Shown one piece after another: positions 1 to 8,940 of a stretch of 64,000 bases of DNA; the first letter of the stretch is position 1; each line of letters opens with the position of its first letter. Below the pieces are notes generated by a model. The model worked only from the letters and a program-made list of their open reading frames with translations, was not told the DNA's origin and ran no database searches. The DNA comes from Paracoccaceae bacterium. GTDB taxonomy: Bacteria > Pseudomonadota > Alphaproteobacteria > Rhodobacterales > Rhodobacteraceae. Where the stretch lies: the NCBI GenBank assembly GCA_030066905.1, contig JASJAR010000022.1, positions 18,157 through 82,156 on the forward strand, read 5' to 3'. The position numbers and the translations under genes were made by a program.

Positions 1-1189
1 CAAGCTGATGGAAGCCGAGATGGCGTCCTACCACGGCCCCGGCACCTGCACCTTCTACGGCACCGCCAACACCAATCAGATGCTCATGGAGTTCATGGGC
101 CTCCACTTGCCCGGCGCGAGCTTCGTCAACCCCGGCACGCCCTTGCGCGATGCGCTGACCGAGGCGGCGACCGAACGCGCTGCCGCGATCACCGCACTCG
201 GCAACGATTACCGGCCGGCCGGCCACGTGCTCGACGAAAAGGCCTTCGTCAACGGGATCGTCGGGCTGATGGCCACGGGCGGGTCGACGAACCTCGTGAT
301 CCACCTGCCGGCCATGGCGCGGGCGGCGGGCGTCATCCTCGACATCGAGGATTTCAACGATCTCTCCGGGGTCGTGCCGCTGATGGCGAAGGTCTACCCC
401 AACGGGCTGGCGGACGTGAACCATTTCCACGCTGCCGGCGGGCTCGGCTACATGATCGGGGAATTGCTCGACGCGGGGCTTCTCCATCCCGACACGGTGA
501 CCATCGCCGGGGACGGGCTGGCGGCCTACGCCCGGGAGCCGAAGCTCAGGAATGGCGGGCTCGTGTGGGAAGACGGTGCGGAAAACACGCTCAACGACAA
601 GATCCTGCGCCCCGCGCGCGACCCGTTCCAGCCGACCGGCGGGCTCAAGGAGCTCAAGGGCAATCTCGGCCGGTCGGTTATGAAGGTGTCGGCCGTGGCG
701 CCCGAACACCATGCCATCGAGGCCCCGGCCCAGGTCTTTCATTGCCAGGACGACGTGAAGACCGCGTTCAAGGCGGGCGCGTTCACCAGCGACTGCGTGA
801 TCGTCGTCCGGTTCCAGGGCCCCCGGGCCAACGGCATGCCGGAACTCCACGGCCTCACCCCGACCCTGTCGGTGCTGCTTTCGCGCGGCCTCAAGGTTGC
901 GCTTGTCACCGACGGGCGGATGTCGGGGGCCTCGGGCAAGGTGCCCGCGGCCATCCACGTTGCCCCGGAAGCCGCTGCCGGCGGCCCCATCGCGAAGGTC
1001 CGCGACGGCGATCTCGTGCGGGTCGAGGCGACGACCGGAACGCTGGAGGTGCTCGAAGCGGGCTTTGAGGCGCGCGATCCCGTGGTCGCCGACCTGTCGG
1101 ACAACGAGGTCGGGCTCGGGCGCGAGATGTTCGCCGCCTTCCGGGCCGGTTGCGGTCTGGCCTCGGATGGGGCAGGCGTTGTGGTCTGA
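1..1189 (+). CDS. edd: Phosphogluconate dehydratase, C-terminal part (cut by window start)
   Basis: This enzyme dehydrates 6-phosphogluconate to KDPG, the first committed step of the Entner-Doudoroff pathway, in the cytoplasm. The fragment is in frame from base 2 and gives about 395 residues of a family that usually has about 600, so the N-terminal third is missing. Visible family marks are the iron-sulfur cysteine segment [15 protein letters not shown] at the very start, [14 protein letters not shown], and the C-terminal IlvD/Edd signature [16 protein letters not shown]. The neighbour eda starts 17 bases downstream on the same strand and supplies the next step, which separates Edd from the related dihydroxy-acid dehydratase IlvD. 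Stop is at 1187-1189. Confidence 0.95.
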   Translation, partial: KLMEAEMASYHGPGTCTFYGTANTNQMLMEFMGLHLPGASFVNPGTPLRDALTEAATERAAAITALGNDYRPAGHVLDEKAFVNGIVGLMATGGSTNLVIHLPAMARAAGVILDIEDFNDLSGVVPLMAKVYPNGLADVNHFHAAGGLGYMIGELLDAGLLHPDTVTIAGDGLAAYAREPKLRNGGLVWEDGAENTLNDKILRPARDPFQPTGGLKELKGNLGRSVMKVSAVAPEHHAIEAPAQVFHCQDDVKTAFKAGAFTSDCVIVVRFQGPRANGMPELHGLTPTLSVLLSRGLKVALVTDGRMSGASGKVPAAIHVAPEAAAGGPIAKVRDGDLVRVEATTGTLEVLEAGFEARDPVVADLSDNEVGLGREMFAAFRAGCGLASDGAGVVV

Positions 1190-1206
1190 AACCTGAAAGA
1201 ACACCG

Positions 1207-1881
1207 ATGACCCCAGCAGACGCCTCCCGCCAGACCTCCGATCTCTGCCGTCTGGCCCCGGTGATCCCGGTGATGGTGGTCGAGGATGCCGACAATGCCG
1301 CCGATCTCGCCGCCGCGCTCGTGGCCGGGGGCTTGCCGGTGCTGGAAGTCACGCTCAGAACCCCGGCCGCACTGGACGCGATCCGGGCGATGGCGGAGGT
1401 CGAGGGCGGCGTCGTGGGGGCCGGGACCCTCCTCACGCCGGAGGATGTCGCCGCCGCCAAGGAGGCCGGCGCGCTCTTCGGGGTCTCCCCCGGCGCGACG
1501 GACCGGCTGCTCGATGCGGCAGAAGCCGCCGAACTCCCCCTCCTGCCCGGAGCGGCGACCGCCACCGAGGCCATGCGGCTCCTCGAACGCGGCTACTCGA
1601 TGCAGAAATTCTTCCCCGCCGAAGCCTCCGGCGGCGCCAGGGCCCTCGGCGCCCTGGCCGCGCCGCTGCCGCAGATCGCGTTCTGCCCCACCGGCGGCGT
1701 GACGGCGGCCAATGCGCGGGACTACCTCAGCCTGAAGAACACGCTCTGCGTCGGCGGGTCCTGGGTGACGCCGAAGGACATGGTGGCCTCGGGGAACTGG
1801 CGGGCCATCGAGGCGCTCGCCGCCGAGGCCTCTGCGCTCCACGGCAAGGCCCCGCGCCGGAAGCTCCCGACCTCGCGGTGA
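1207..1881 (+). CDS. eda: 2-dehydro-3-deoxy-phosphogluconate (KDPG) aldolase
   Basis: It cleaves KDPG to pyruvate and glyceraldehyde-3-phosphate, completing the Entner-Doudoroff pathway begun by the upstream edd. The protein has 224 residues, normal for the family. The Schiff-base lysine is K134 in MQKFFPAE, and the catalytic glutamate is E47 in the segment LEVTLRT. CPTGGV forms the phosphate-binding loop. ATG at 1207 was chosen over an in-frame ATG at 1150, which lies inside edd and would add residues absent from the family. It forms an operon with edd. Confidence 0.96.
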   Translation: MTPADASRQTSDLCRLAPVIPVMVVEDADNAADLAAALVAGGLPVLEVTLRTPAALDAIRAMAEVEGGVVGAGTLLTPEDVAAAKEAGALFGVSPGATDRLLDAAEAAELPLLPGAATATEAMRLLERGYSMQKFFPAEASGGARALGALAAPLPQIAFCPTGGVTAANARDYLSLKNTLCVGGSWVTPKDMVASGNWRAIEALAAEASALHGKAPRRKLPTSR

Positions 1882-2353
1882 CCGGGGACGTGTTTCGCCG
1901 ACGCTCGGGGGGCTGAAGCGCCGCTGCACCGCCCGGGCCGGGCTGCGTGTCGGATGAACCGCGGCGCTGGCAACTGGCCGGGTGCGGGCCTTCGTTGCCC
2001 CGCCTCACGGTGAGGAAACCCTGTCCCGGGCTTGACCCGGGACCTCGACGAGCGATGCGCCCCGGTGCGTCCGGGCCTGGAGCGGACCCTCATGCTCCGC
2101 CCTGGCGCGGGACAAGGCCGATAGGCCGCCGCGCCATCGCCGGGCCGCCGCACCGGTCCGTCGATGGCGTGGCTCAGTGCGCCGTGTCCAATCTCGCCTT
2201 CCGGCCAAACAGCAGCCCGCGCCCTGGACACGATCCGTGGCCCCTGCGCAATGAAACGCATGGTTCGCCGAGGTCCCCCCCGGGGCGGACAAGCGAACGC
2301 CCCCCTCCGGTCACGGGGCCTCGTGCGGGTCGCTTCGAGGCCCGACCCCGCGC
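1882..2353. other. Intergenic region with one palindromic repeat
   Basis: No convincing gene is visible between eda and the convergent small gene that ends at 2354. The open frames here are proline- and arginine-rich without family features. The only structured element is the palindrome at 2023-2043, arms GTCCCGGG and CCCGGGAC around a 5-base loop. It belongs to a repeat family that recurs at 47.2, 54.3, 59.7-59.9 and 63.98 kb. Confidence 0.6.
2023..2043. repeat. Palindromic intergenic repeat, arms GTCCCGGG/CCCGGGAC
   Basis: Perfect 8-base arms flank the loop CTTGA, and the unit is followed by CTCGA. An identical unit stands at 47170-47190 and close variants elsewhere in the window, always between genes. 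Function is unknown. It behaves like a REP-type extragenic palindrome. Confidence 0.8.
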
Positions 2354-2635
2354 CTACACCGCCCGGCCCCGCCGTCCGCCGCGGCGGACCGGGCTTGCGG
2401 ATTTCCCCAGCCCTTCGGCCAGAACCCGGCTCATCGGGTGGTCGGGGTCCTTCTCCGCGAAATGGGCGAGAAGGACCGGGATCAGACCGGCCGCATCCTT
2501 CCCCTGGGGTACGCCGATCGCCCAATCGAGAAAGATCGACCGGCATTCGGGCTCGCCGATCCCCTCGATGGCATAGGCGTCTGCAATCAGCCCCCTGGGG
2601 TCGATCTCCTTCAACGGCTGCATGGCTCGGCCCAT
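2354..2635 (-). CDS. Small hypothetical protein next to glnE
   Basis: The 93-residue product reads IDPRGLIADAYAIEGI near its N terminus, then a region centred on CRSIFLDWAIG, and ends in a basic tail rich in Arg and Gly. There is no signal peptide or membrane segment, so it is probably cytoplasmic. ATG at 2635 is preceded by AAGGGAG at a good distance; a second ATG four codons later is the alternative. It starts 29 bases after the glnE stop on the same strand and is probably co-transcribed. I recall similar small proteins in Rhodobacterales but know no function. Confidence 0.75.
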   Translation of the reverse strand: MGRAMQPLKEIDPRGLIADAYAIEGIGEPECRSIFLDWAIGVPQGKDAAGLIPVLLAHFAEKDPDHPMSRVLAEGLGKSASPVRRGGRRGRAV

Positions 2636-2664
2636 CGCGCGCTCCCTTATGATCTGAGGCCACC

Positions 2665-5442
2665 CTAGGAACCGGCCAGCACTGCGGCAATCGCTAGGGC
2701 GACCTCGCTGGCCTCGACCCCGACATCGGCGGCAAGGTCGTCGAGCGTTTCGGCGGCTCCCTCGCGCAACACCAGGGCGGCCCCGCCGGTTCCCGGGCGC
2801 GGCTCGCCGCCGATCAAGACGAGCGCCTGACGCACCGCAGAGAGGCGCTGGTGGAGCCGCCCGAGGCGGTGGGCAACCGGCTCCGGCAGCCCCAGAACAC
2901 CAGCGCCGGCGAGAAGCTGGCGGCGCGGCGAGCGGGCGGCATCGCCCGACAGAAGAGCTCCCGCACTGGCGATGAGCTCGATATCGGTCAGCCGGCCCGG
3001 ACCGGCCTTCATCTCGAGCCCGCCGGTTCCGGGTTTCGCCGCGAGGAGCCGGGCGCGCATGTCGGCAACATCCGCCAGCACCGCCGGGCGATCCCGGTGC
3101 CGTCCGATGAGGTCGCGCCGAAATGCCTCGATCTCGTCGCGAAGCCGCCCCGCCCCCGCGACCGGGCGGGCGCGCGTCAGGGCGAGATGCTCCCAGGTCC
3201 AGGCCTCCTCGGTCTGATAGCGCATGAAGGCGGCGAGCGAGGTGGCCACCGGGCCCTGCCGGCCCGACGGCCGGAGCCGCATGTCGACCTCGTAGAGCCG
3301 GCCCTCGGCGGTCGGTGCGGTCAGCGCGGTGACGAAGGCCTGGGTGAGCCGCGCGTAATAGGTGACCGCCGGAATCGAACGGGGGCCGGCGGACATCTCC
3401 ACGCCGTCGGGGTCGAAGATCACGATGAGATCGAGATCGGAGGCTGCCGCCAGGGTGCCTGCCCCGAGCGAGCCCATCCCGACGATGGCGGCACCGCGGC
3501 CCGGCGGGGGCCCATGGCGCGCCGCGATGTTCTCGACGACCACTGGCCAGACCGACTCCAGTACGGCGCGCGCGAGGTCCGCATACTCCCATCCCGCCTC
3601 TTCGCCGGAGATCAGACCCCGCAGGAAGTGCACACCGATCCGGAAGTGCCACTCCCTTGCCCAGACCCGCGCCGCGTCGAGCTTGCGCTCGTAATCCCGC
3701 TCCCCGCCGAGCGTGCGCGCGAGGTCTCCCGCCAGTGCCACGTGACCGGGCCAGGGCCCGAAGAAGGCCCCGCCGATGACCGCGTCGAAGACCCCGGCAT
3801 TGCGCGCGAGGTAGGCGGCGAGGGCCGGGCTGGTGTCGGCGATATCGACGATGAGATCGAGAAGCTGGGGGTTGGCGTCGAAAAGCGAGAAGACCTGCAC
3901 GCCCGCCGGAAGCCCCGCGAGAAACCCGTCGATATGACCGAGCGCCGTTTGCGGGTCGGCCGCCTTGGCCAGCCGGGCGAGAAGCGCGGGCCGGACCCGC
4001 GCAAAGAGCTCGGCCGCCCGCGCCGAGCGCAGCGCGGGGTAGTCCGGCCAGCGTGCGACGATGGCTTCGGACGCCTCCGAAAGCGGCGGCGTGGCCTCCG
4101 CACCCGGTGCCGGGGGCGCGAAGAACCCCTCCGTCGCCTCCTGCACCCGTCTCAGTCGCGCCACCACCTCGGCGGCGAGGTCGCCGGGATCTTGCCCGGC
4201 CAGCGCGGCGACCCGGGCGAATTCCTCCTCGGTCTTCGGCAAGGCGTGGGTCTGCTGATCGGCGATCATCTGCACCCGGTGCTCGAGGTCCCGGTGCGCA
4301 CGGTAATCCTGCGTGAGGTGGTCCGCCTCGTCCGAACCGATCCACCCGGCCGCAGCCAGACGCGACAGCCCGTCGACCGTGCCGCGGACCCGAAGGTTCC
4401 GATCGCGTCCGCCGGCGATGAGCTGGCGGGTCTGGGTGAAGAATTCGATCTCGCGGATCCCCCCGGCCCCGAGCTTTAGGTCATGGCCGAGATGCGACAG
4501 GGCGCCGTGAAGCCCTTTGGCCGCGCGGATCCTGAGCCGCATATCGTGGGCGTCCTCGATGGCCCAGTAGTCGAGATGCCGCCGCCAGACGAAGGGGGTG
4601 AGGGTCTCGAGAAACCGCTTTCCCGCACCGACATCCCCCGCCGCCACCCGGGCCTTGATATAGGCCGCCCGCTCCCAGGTCCGCCCGGCACTTTCGTAAT
4701 AGCGCTCGGCGGCGGCCATCGACATCGCCACCGGGGTGACGGCCGCATCGGGCCGGAGCCGCAGATCGGTGCGGAAAACGTAGCCTTCCTGCGTCGTCTC
4801 CGAGAGCAGCGCGCACATCTTCCGCGTCGCGCGGACGAAACCCGACCGGGCCTCGGCGAGCTCGCCCGGGTCGAAGCGGGCCTCGTCGAAGAGGCAGATG
4901 AGGTCGATATCGGAGGAGTAGTTGAGCTCGAACGCCCCCATCTTGCCCATGGCGATCACGGCAAGCCCCGCCCCGGTGTCGAGGTCGCCCTGCCCGATAC
5001 CGGGCAGCCGGCCGCGCGCGATCTCGGCCGAAAGCGCGAGCCGAAGGGAAGCCGCGACCGCGGCATCGGCAAGCCGCGTCAGTGCTGCCGTCGTCGCTTC
5101 GAGGGGCCAGACCCCGCCGAGATCGGCCAGCGCGATGAGGAGCGCGGCCCGGCGCTTGACCCGGCGCAGGCAGCTTCCGGTATCGGCCCCCTCGGCATCC
5201 GCGACCTCGGCCAGAAGGCCCTCGAACGCCGCTTCGGGGGAGGCGGCAAGCGCGGCGCGGCTCCAGTCGGCTTCCTGGGTGAGAAGCCCCGCGAGATATG
5301 GGCTCGACCCGGCCGTGCCGGCGATGAGTTCGCGCAGTTCCGGTGCCGCTTCGCCGAAGGCGTCCACCGCCTCCGCCCCGCGGCCGGGGTCGAAGGCGCG
5401 CGGCACCCGGGTGATCCGGCTTGCAAGGGCGGTTTCCTCCAT
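2665..5442 (-). CDS. glnE: Bifunctional glutamine synthetase adenylyltransferase/adenylyl-removing enzyme
   Basis: GlnE adenylylates and deadenylylates glutamine synthetase in response to PII, adjusting nitrogen assimilation. The 925-residue protein matches the usual length. It has the duplicated nucleotidyltransferase architecture: an N-terminal deadenylylase site near residues 165-182 (AMGKMGAFELNYSSDIDL), and a C-terminal adenylylase site near residue 660 (GMGSLGAGTLAAASDLDL). Each is followed by a helical PII-uridylyltransferase-like domain. An open frame continues upstream of the ATG at 5442 but runs antisense into the divergent YbaK-type gene, so the ATG giving MEETALASRI is preferred. 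The Shine-Dalgarno is weak. Confidence 0.95.
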   Translation of the reverse strand: MEETALASRITRVPRAFDPGRGAEAVDAFGEAAPELRELIAGTAGSSPYLAGLLTQEADWSRAALAASPEAAFEGLLAEVADAEGADTGSCLRRVKRRAALLIALADLGGVWPLEATTAALTRLADAAVAASLRLALSAEIARGRLPGIGQGDLDTGAGLAVIAMGKMGAFELNYSSDIDLICLFDEARFDPGELAEARSGFVRATRKMCALLSETTQEGYVFRTDLRLRPDAAVTPVAMSMAAAERYYESAGRTWERAAYIKARVAAGDVGAGKRFLETLTPFVWRRHLDYWAIEDAHDMRLRIRAAKGLHGALSHLGHDLKLGAGGIREIEFFTQTRQLIAGGRDRNLRVRGTVDGLSRLAAAGWIGSDEADHLTQDYRAHRDLEHRVQMIADQQTHALPKTEEEFARVAALAGQDPGDLAAEVVARLRRVQEATEGFFAPPAPGAEATPPLSEASEAIVARWPDYPALRSARAAELFARVRPALLARLAKAADPQTALGHIDGFLAGLPAGVQVFSLFDANPQLLDLIVDIADTSPALAAYLARNAGVFDAVIGGAFFGPWPGHVALAGDLARTLGGERDYERKLDAARVWAREWHFRIGVHFLRGLISGEEAGWEYADLARAVLESVWPVVVENIAARHGPPPGRGAAIVGMGSLGAGTLAAASDLDLIVIFDPDGVEMSAGPRSIPAVTYYARLTQAFVTALTAPTAEGRLYEVDMRLRPSGRQGPVATSLAAFMRYQTEEAWTWEHLALTRARPVAGAGRLRDEIEAFRRDLIGRHRDRPAVLADVADMRARLLAAKPGTGGLEMKAGPGRLTDIELIASAGALLSGDAARSPRRQLLAGAGVLGLPEPVAHRLGRLHQRLSAVRQALVLIGGEPRPGTGGAALVLREGAAETLDDLAADVGVEASEVALAIAAVLAGS

Positions 5443-5517
5443 ACCCCGACCATTGGCCCCCGTCCACGGACCGGTCAAGCGCTGGACATCGCCGGGTACC
5501 GCAGGCAAGGGGGGCCG

Positions 5518-6003
5518 ATGAGCAAGAGCCTCCGACGCGTTACCCGGGCGCTCGCCGATGCGGGCCTCGATATCGTTCCGGTCGAAATGGCCGAGGGCAC
5601 CCGGACGGCGGCCGACGCCGCCCGCGCCATCGGCTGCGACATCGATCAGATCGCGAAGTCCATCGTCTTTCACGGGGTCAGGTCCGACGAGGTCGTGCTG
5701 TTTCTGACCGCCGGTGGCCACCGGGTCGACCCCGGGCGTGCCGCCGCCCTTGCCGGCGAACCTCTTGAACGGGCCGATGCGGGCCAGGTGCGGGCGCAGA
5801 CGGGCTTTGCCATCGGCGGCGTGGCGCCGGTGGGGCTCGTTCGACCGCTCCGGACGTGGTTCGATGCCCGGCTCCTAGACTTCGGAGACGTCTGGCCGGC
5901 GGCCGGCACACCCCGGCATGTCTTCGCCATCGCCCCGCAGAAGCTTGTCGAGCTCACGGGAGCAGAAGTCTCTGATTTCTCATCGAAAAACGGATTGATG
6001 TGA
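5518..6003 (+). CDS. YbaK/EbsC-type aminoacyl-tRNA deacylase
   Basis: This family hydrolyses mischarged tRNAs, for example Cys-tRNA(Pro), after release from the synthetase. The 161-residue protein shows the family core: the conserved lysine in IAKSIVFHG near residue 45, the glycine-rich segment GFAIGGVAPVG near residue 100, and a C-terminal FAIAPQKLVELTGA block. The start ATG at 5518 follows AAGGGGGG. It is transcribed divergently from glnE with 75 bases between them. The exact substrate cannot be read from the sequence. Confidence 0.88.
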   Translation: MSKSLRRVTRALADAGLDIVPVEMAEGTRTAADAARAIGCDIDQIAKSIVFHGVRSDEVVLFLTAGGHRVDPGRAAALAGEPLERADAGQVRAQTGFAIGGVAPVGLVRPLRTWFDARLLDFGDVWPAAGTPRHVFAIAPQKLVELTGAEVSDFSSKNGLM

Positions 6004-6015
6004 AAAAGTTTCACA
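5999..6015. promoter_or_regulatory. Operator-like palindrome TGTGAA-N5-TTCACA, copy 1
   Basis: TGTGAAAAAGTTTCACA is a perfect inverted repeat apart from its centre. It overlaps the stop codon of the YbaK-type gene, 82 bases before the DUF2852 gene start. A second copy with the same outer arms stands 58 bases downstream, centre to centre. The spacing between TGTGA and TCACA is 7, not the 6 of a CRP site. Confidence 0.55.
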
Positions 6016-6055
6016 TTTTCACTTGAAACCCGGCGGCGACCCTCTCATTTTGGTG

Positions 6056-6074
6056 ATGTGAAACGAGTTCACAT
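6056..6074. promoter_or_regulatory. Operator-like palindrome ATGTGAA-N5-TTCACAT, copy 2
   Basis: Seven-base perfect arms surround ACGAG. It ends 22 bases before the DUF2852 start codon and just ahead of the Shine-Dalgarno GAAAGGAG, so it could block transcription or initiation when bound. It pairs with the site at 5999-6015. Confidence 0.6.
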
Positions 6075-6096
6075 TAACCCGAAAGGAGACATCTGA

Positions 6097-6519
6097 ATGA
6101 CCCCCGCCGCCGCGCCCGTCGATACCCGTCCGGTTCACCAGGGCAACTGGTTCCAGCGGTCCGAAGCCTGGCTCGACGCCAGAGGCAAGGGCGCCTGGAT
6201 TGCCGCCATGGTCCTCGGCTTCATCCTGTTCTGGCCCATCGGCCTCGCCCTTCTCGCCTATATGATCTGGAGCAAACGCATGTTTTCTGGCTCGCACAGC
6301 GCCCGCCGCGTTCACCACGCCCGCCACGCCTTCAAGACCTCCGGCAACAGCGCCTTCGACGCCTACAAGGCCGAGACCCTGCGCCGCCTGGAAGAGGAGC
6401 AGTCGAGCTTCGAGGAATTCCTCAAGCGGCTGCGTGGCGCCAAGGACAAGGCCGAATTCGACCAGTTCATGGACGAACGCGCCAAAGCCGCCAAGGCCGC
6501 CGAAGAAGAGAGCGCCTAA
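6097..6519 (+). CDS. DUF2852 domain membrane protein
   Basis: The 140-residue product begins with a short polar tail. One hydrophobic segment follows near residues 34-55 (WIAAMVLGFILFWPIGLALL), and the C-terminal half is charged and helical with a FDAYKAETLRRLEEEQSSFEE coiled-coil-like stretch. This matches DUF2852, an alphaproteobacterial family of unknown role. GAAAGGAG lies 9 bases before the ATG. The next gene encodes a protein sharing its C-terminal half, which suggests a local duplication. Regulation probably involves the two palindromes upstream. Confidence 0.85.
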   Translation: MTPAAAPVDTRPVHQGNWFQRSEAWLDARGKGAWIAAMVLGFILFWPIGLALLAYMIWSKRMFSGSHSARRVHHARHAFKTSGNSAFDAYKAETLRRLEEEQSSFEEFLKRLRGAKDKAEFDQFMDERAKAAKAAEEESA

Positions 6520-6531
6520 GACACCGCAACG

Positions 6532-6556
6532 CGGGCCCCGCAATTTCTGGGGCCCG
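6532..6556 (+). promoter_or_regulatory. Intercistronic stem-loop
   Basis: CGGGCCCC (6532-6539) and GGGGCCCG (6549-6556) form an 8-bp stem with a 9-base loop, followed only by TTTC. It sits between the two paralogous genes, so it is more likely a partial attenuator or mRNA-stability element than a full terminator. Confidence 0.6.
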
Positions 6557-6580
6557 TTTCTCCAGGAGGACCCATTTGAG

Positions 6581-7015
6581 ATGACCGACCAAACGTTTTC
6601 CCGGCCCCGGCCCCGACAGCCGCTGGTGCTTTCGATCCTCGCCATTCTCGGCTTCACCGCCTTCGCGATCCCGGTTTCGATCATTGCGATGAGCGAATTC
6701 GGCGCCCTCGGCCTCGCGCTCGCGGCGTTTCTTGCCTGGCAATGGACCCGTCTCGCCGGCATCGGCGGCGCTCCGTCGGTGGACGAGATCGCCCGGCGGC
6801 TCGGCCCGCAGACCGCCGAGGTTCCCGCTGGTTCCGGCAATGCGAGCTTCGATGCCTACCGCGGCGAACTGATGGCCCGGCTCGAGACCGAGCAGGCGAA
6901 CTTCGAGGGCTTTCTCACCCGTCTCCGGGCGGCGAAGGACCAGACCGAGTTCGACGGTTTCATGGCCGAGCGCGAGCGGCGAACCGCCGCCAGTGGCGAG
7001 GCGCTGCCGGCGTGA
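6581..7015 (+). CDS. Membrane protein paralogous to the upstream DUF2852 protein
   Basis: The 144-residue product has two hydrophobic segments near residues 15-50 and a C-terminal half clearly related to the upstream protein: GNASFDAYRGELMARLETEQ followed by NFEGFLTRLRAAKDQTEFDGFM. The upstream counterpart is GNSAFDAYKAETLRRLEEEQ. The pair therefore looks like a tandem duplication with a diverged membrane part. ATG at 6581 follows AGGAGGA. A longer reading from 6434 overlaps the upstream gene and lacks its own ribosome site. Function is unknown. Confidence 0.8.
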   Translation: MTDQTFSRPRPRQPLVLSILAILGFTAFAIPVSIIAMSEFGALGLALAAFLAWQWTRLAGIGGAPSVDEIARRLGPQTAEVPAGSGNASFDAYRGELMARLETEQANFEGFLTRLRAAKDQTEFDGFMAERERRTAASGEALPA

Positions 7016-7079
7016 CCTCTGCCGGAGCGGCCTCGCAATCACGCCGCTCCGGCCCCACATCGAGAAAAGACTCACACCG

Positions 7080-7541
7080 ATGCAAACCGCGATGACCGAC
7101 CAGAGCTGGGCCCTGCCCGACCCCGACACACACCCCGAATTCTACGCCGACACGGTCGCGAAACGCGCTGTGGCCTGGGTCGCTGACGTGATCGCGATCT
7201 CGGTTCTCACCGGCATCGCCGTGGTGCTCACAGCCTTCATCGGCGCGTTCTTCCTGCCGCTGCTCTACGCCACGATCAGCTTTCTCTATCGCTGGTGGAG
7301 CCTCGCGGCCCGGTCCGCGACACCGGGGATGCGGCTGACGTCGCTGGAATTGCGCACCCGCGAGGGCCAGCGGTTCGACACGGCCACGGCATTTCTCCAC
7401 ACGCTCGGCTACTTCCTGTCGGTCGCGATCTTCCCGCTGCAGCTCGTCTCCATCGTCCTGATGCTGATGTCCTCGCGGAAACAGGGCCTCACCGACCACG
7501 TCCTCGGAACGGCCGCGATCAATCGCGCGGCGGTGAGCTGA
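7080..7541 (+). CDS. RDD family membrane protein
   Basis: The 153-residue protein has the RDD pattern. After the polar N terminus comes [19 protein letters not shown], then a second membrane segment, the [15 protein letters not shown] loop with its conserved Thr-Pro-Gly-Met, and a last membrane segment near residues 110-130. RDD proteins are small inner-membrane proteins, some linked to ion transport, but no specific role can be assigned. It follows the two DUF2852-type genes by 64 bases and may share their transcript. ATG 7092 is an alternative start. Confidence 0.82.
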   Translation: MQTAMTDQSWALPDPDTHPEFYADTVAKRAVAWVADVIAISVLTGIAVVLTAFIGAFFLPLLYATISFLYRWWSLAARSATPGMRLTSLELRTREGQRFDTATAFLHTLGYFLSVAIFPLQLVSIVLMLMSSRKQGLTDHVLGTAAINRAAVS

Positions 7542-7663
7542 AGGCGGCCCCCCGGAACCGACGCGGCCAGGGGCCGGGCCCGGGGCGGCGTTCGGCCCGG
7601 ACAACGATCCAGCGGTCGAACCGCACCCCACAGCCGCCGCGCCGCCCTCCCGCATTTGGGGGA

Positions 7664-7692
7664 TTGGCGTGGGATCACGGCCTTGTTACGCT
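7664..7692 (+). promoter_or_regulatory. Possible promoter of bpt
   Basis: TTGGCG (7664-7669) and TACGCT (7687-7692) are separated by 17 bases and would give a leader of about 20 bases before the bpt start. The rest of 7542-7720 is GC-rich with no gene seen. Confidence 0.3.
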
Positions 7693-7720
7693 CTCCCCGA
7701 GCTCTTCGCCCGGACGCCCC

Positions 7721-8542
7721 ATGCGCCACACGCTGCCTATCGCGCCCCAGTTCTATGTGACGGCCCCCCAGCCCTGCCCCTATCTCGACGGCAGGATGGA
7801 GCGGAAGCTGTTCACCGCGCTCCAGGGCGAGTATGCCGAAAAGCTTAACGACGCCTTGTCGAAACAGGGGTTCCGCCGGTCGCAGAACGTGCTCTACCGC
7901 CCCTCCTGCGCGGAGTGCTCGGCCTGCCTTTCCGCCCGCATCCGCGTCGCCGATTTCGAGCCGTCGCGCTCCCAGCGCCGGGTGCTGAAGCGCAACCGCG
8001 ACCTGCGCCGCGAGGCGACCTCGCCCTGGGCGACCGAAGACCAGTATGCGCTGTTCCGGTCCTATCTCGACAGCCGCCATGCCGATGGCGGGATGGCGGA
8101 TATGGATATCTTCGAGTTCGCGGCGATGATCGAGGAAACCCCGATCCGGAGCAGGGTGATCGAATATGCCCGCGAGACCGGCGGCAAGTCCGAACTCGCC
8201 GCCGTCTGCCTGACGGACGTTCTCGATGACGGTTTGTCGATGGTGTACTCGTTTTACGACCCGGCCGAGGCCGGCGCGAGCCTCGGCACCCATGTGATCC
8301 TCGACCATGTCCAGATCGCCCAGGATGCCGGCCTGCCCTACGTCTACCTCGGCTACTGGGTCCCCGGCAGCCGGAAGATGGGCTACAAGGCGAAGTTCTC
8401 CGCCCTCGAAGTCTACAAGGGCGGCGAGTGGCGCGACCTCGGCGACCCGGCCGAACACGCCGTCGAGACCCATCCGCTGTCCACCGACCCGATCGCCGAA
8501 CAGGTGGCGCAGATTTCCCTGCCCGATACGCGGGGGCCGTGA
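7721..8542 (+). CDS. bpt: Aspartate/glutamate leucyltransferase (N-end rule)
   Basis: Bpt transfers leucine from Leu-tRNA to proteins with N-terminal Asp or Glu, marking them for ClpS-ClpAP degradation. The 273-residue length is normal. The N-terminal cysteine cluster is present (CPYLDGR near residue 20; [18 protein letters not shown] near residues 57-75). The acyltransferase core shows [20 protein letters not shown] and [12 protein letters not shown]. The start ATG at 7721 has only a weak ribosome site. The stop overlaps the GTG of the next gene, so the VOC protein is translationally coupled. Confidence 0.94.
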   Translation: MRHTLPIAPQFYVTAPQPCPYLDGRMERKLFTALQGEYAEKLNDALSKQGFRRSQNVLYRPSCAECSACLSARIRVADFEPSRSQRRVLKRNRDLRREATSPWATEDQYALFRSYLDSRHADGGMADMDIFEFAAMIEETPIRSRVIEYARETGGKSELAAVCLTDVLDDGLSMVYSFYDPAEAGASLGTHVILDHVQIAQDAGLPYVYLGYWVPGSRKMGYKAKFSALEVYKGGEWRDLGDPAEHAVETHPLSTDPIAEQVAQISLPDTRGP

Positions 8543-8931
8543 GCGCCCATCTGGGGCTCGTGGCCCTCATCGTCCCGGATTATGACGAGGGCATCGCCTT
8601 CTTCGTAGGCGCTCTCGGCTGGCGGCTGAAACACGACATCGACCAGGGCAACGGCAAACGCTGGGTCGTCGTTGTGCCCCCCGGCGGCGGCACGGCCCTT
8701 CTCATCGCCCGCGCCGTCGGACCCGAACAACGCGCAGCCATCGGCAACCAGACCGGCGGCCGGGTCGGGTTCTTCCTTGAAACCGACGACTTCGCCCGCG
8801 ATCATGCCGCGATGATCGCGGCGGGTGTCGCCTTCGAGGAAGCCGCCCGGACCGAGCCCTACGGCACGGTCGCCGTCTGGCGCGACGCGTTCGGGAACCG
8901 CTGGGACCTCATCGAGTACGCTGGCCGATGA
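8539..8931 (+). CDS. VOC (glyoxalase/bleomycin-resistance fold) family protein
   Basis: The 130-residue protein starts with GTG at 8539, overlapping the bpt stop codon by four bases. It has the two-half VOC layout: [22 protein letters not shown] at the N terminus, then [12 protein letters not shown] at the C terminus. The [10 protein letters not shown] end is typical of glyoxalase-like metal enzymes. No substrate can be assigned. Overlap with bpt suggests co-expression but no known functional link. Confidence 0.85.
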   Translation: MSAHLGLVALIVPDYDEGIAFFVGALGWRLKHDIDQGNGKRWVVVVPPGGGTALLIARAVGPEQRAAIGNQTGGRVGFFLETDDFARDHAAMIAAGVAFEEAARTEPYGTVAVWRDAFGNRWDLIEYAGR

Positions 8932-8940
8932 GCAGGGGCC

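Noticed and set aside
5999..6074. CRP/FNR binding sites
   Set aside because: Spacing between TGTGA and TCACA is 7, not 6, in both copies.
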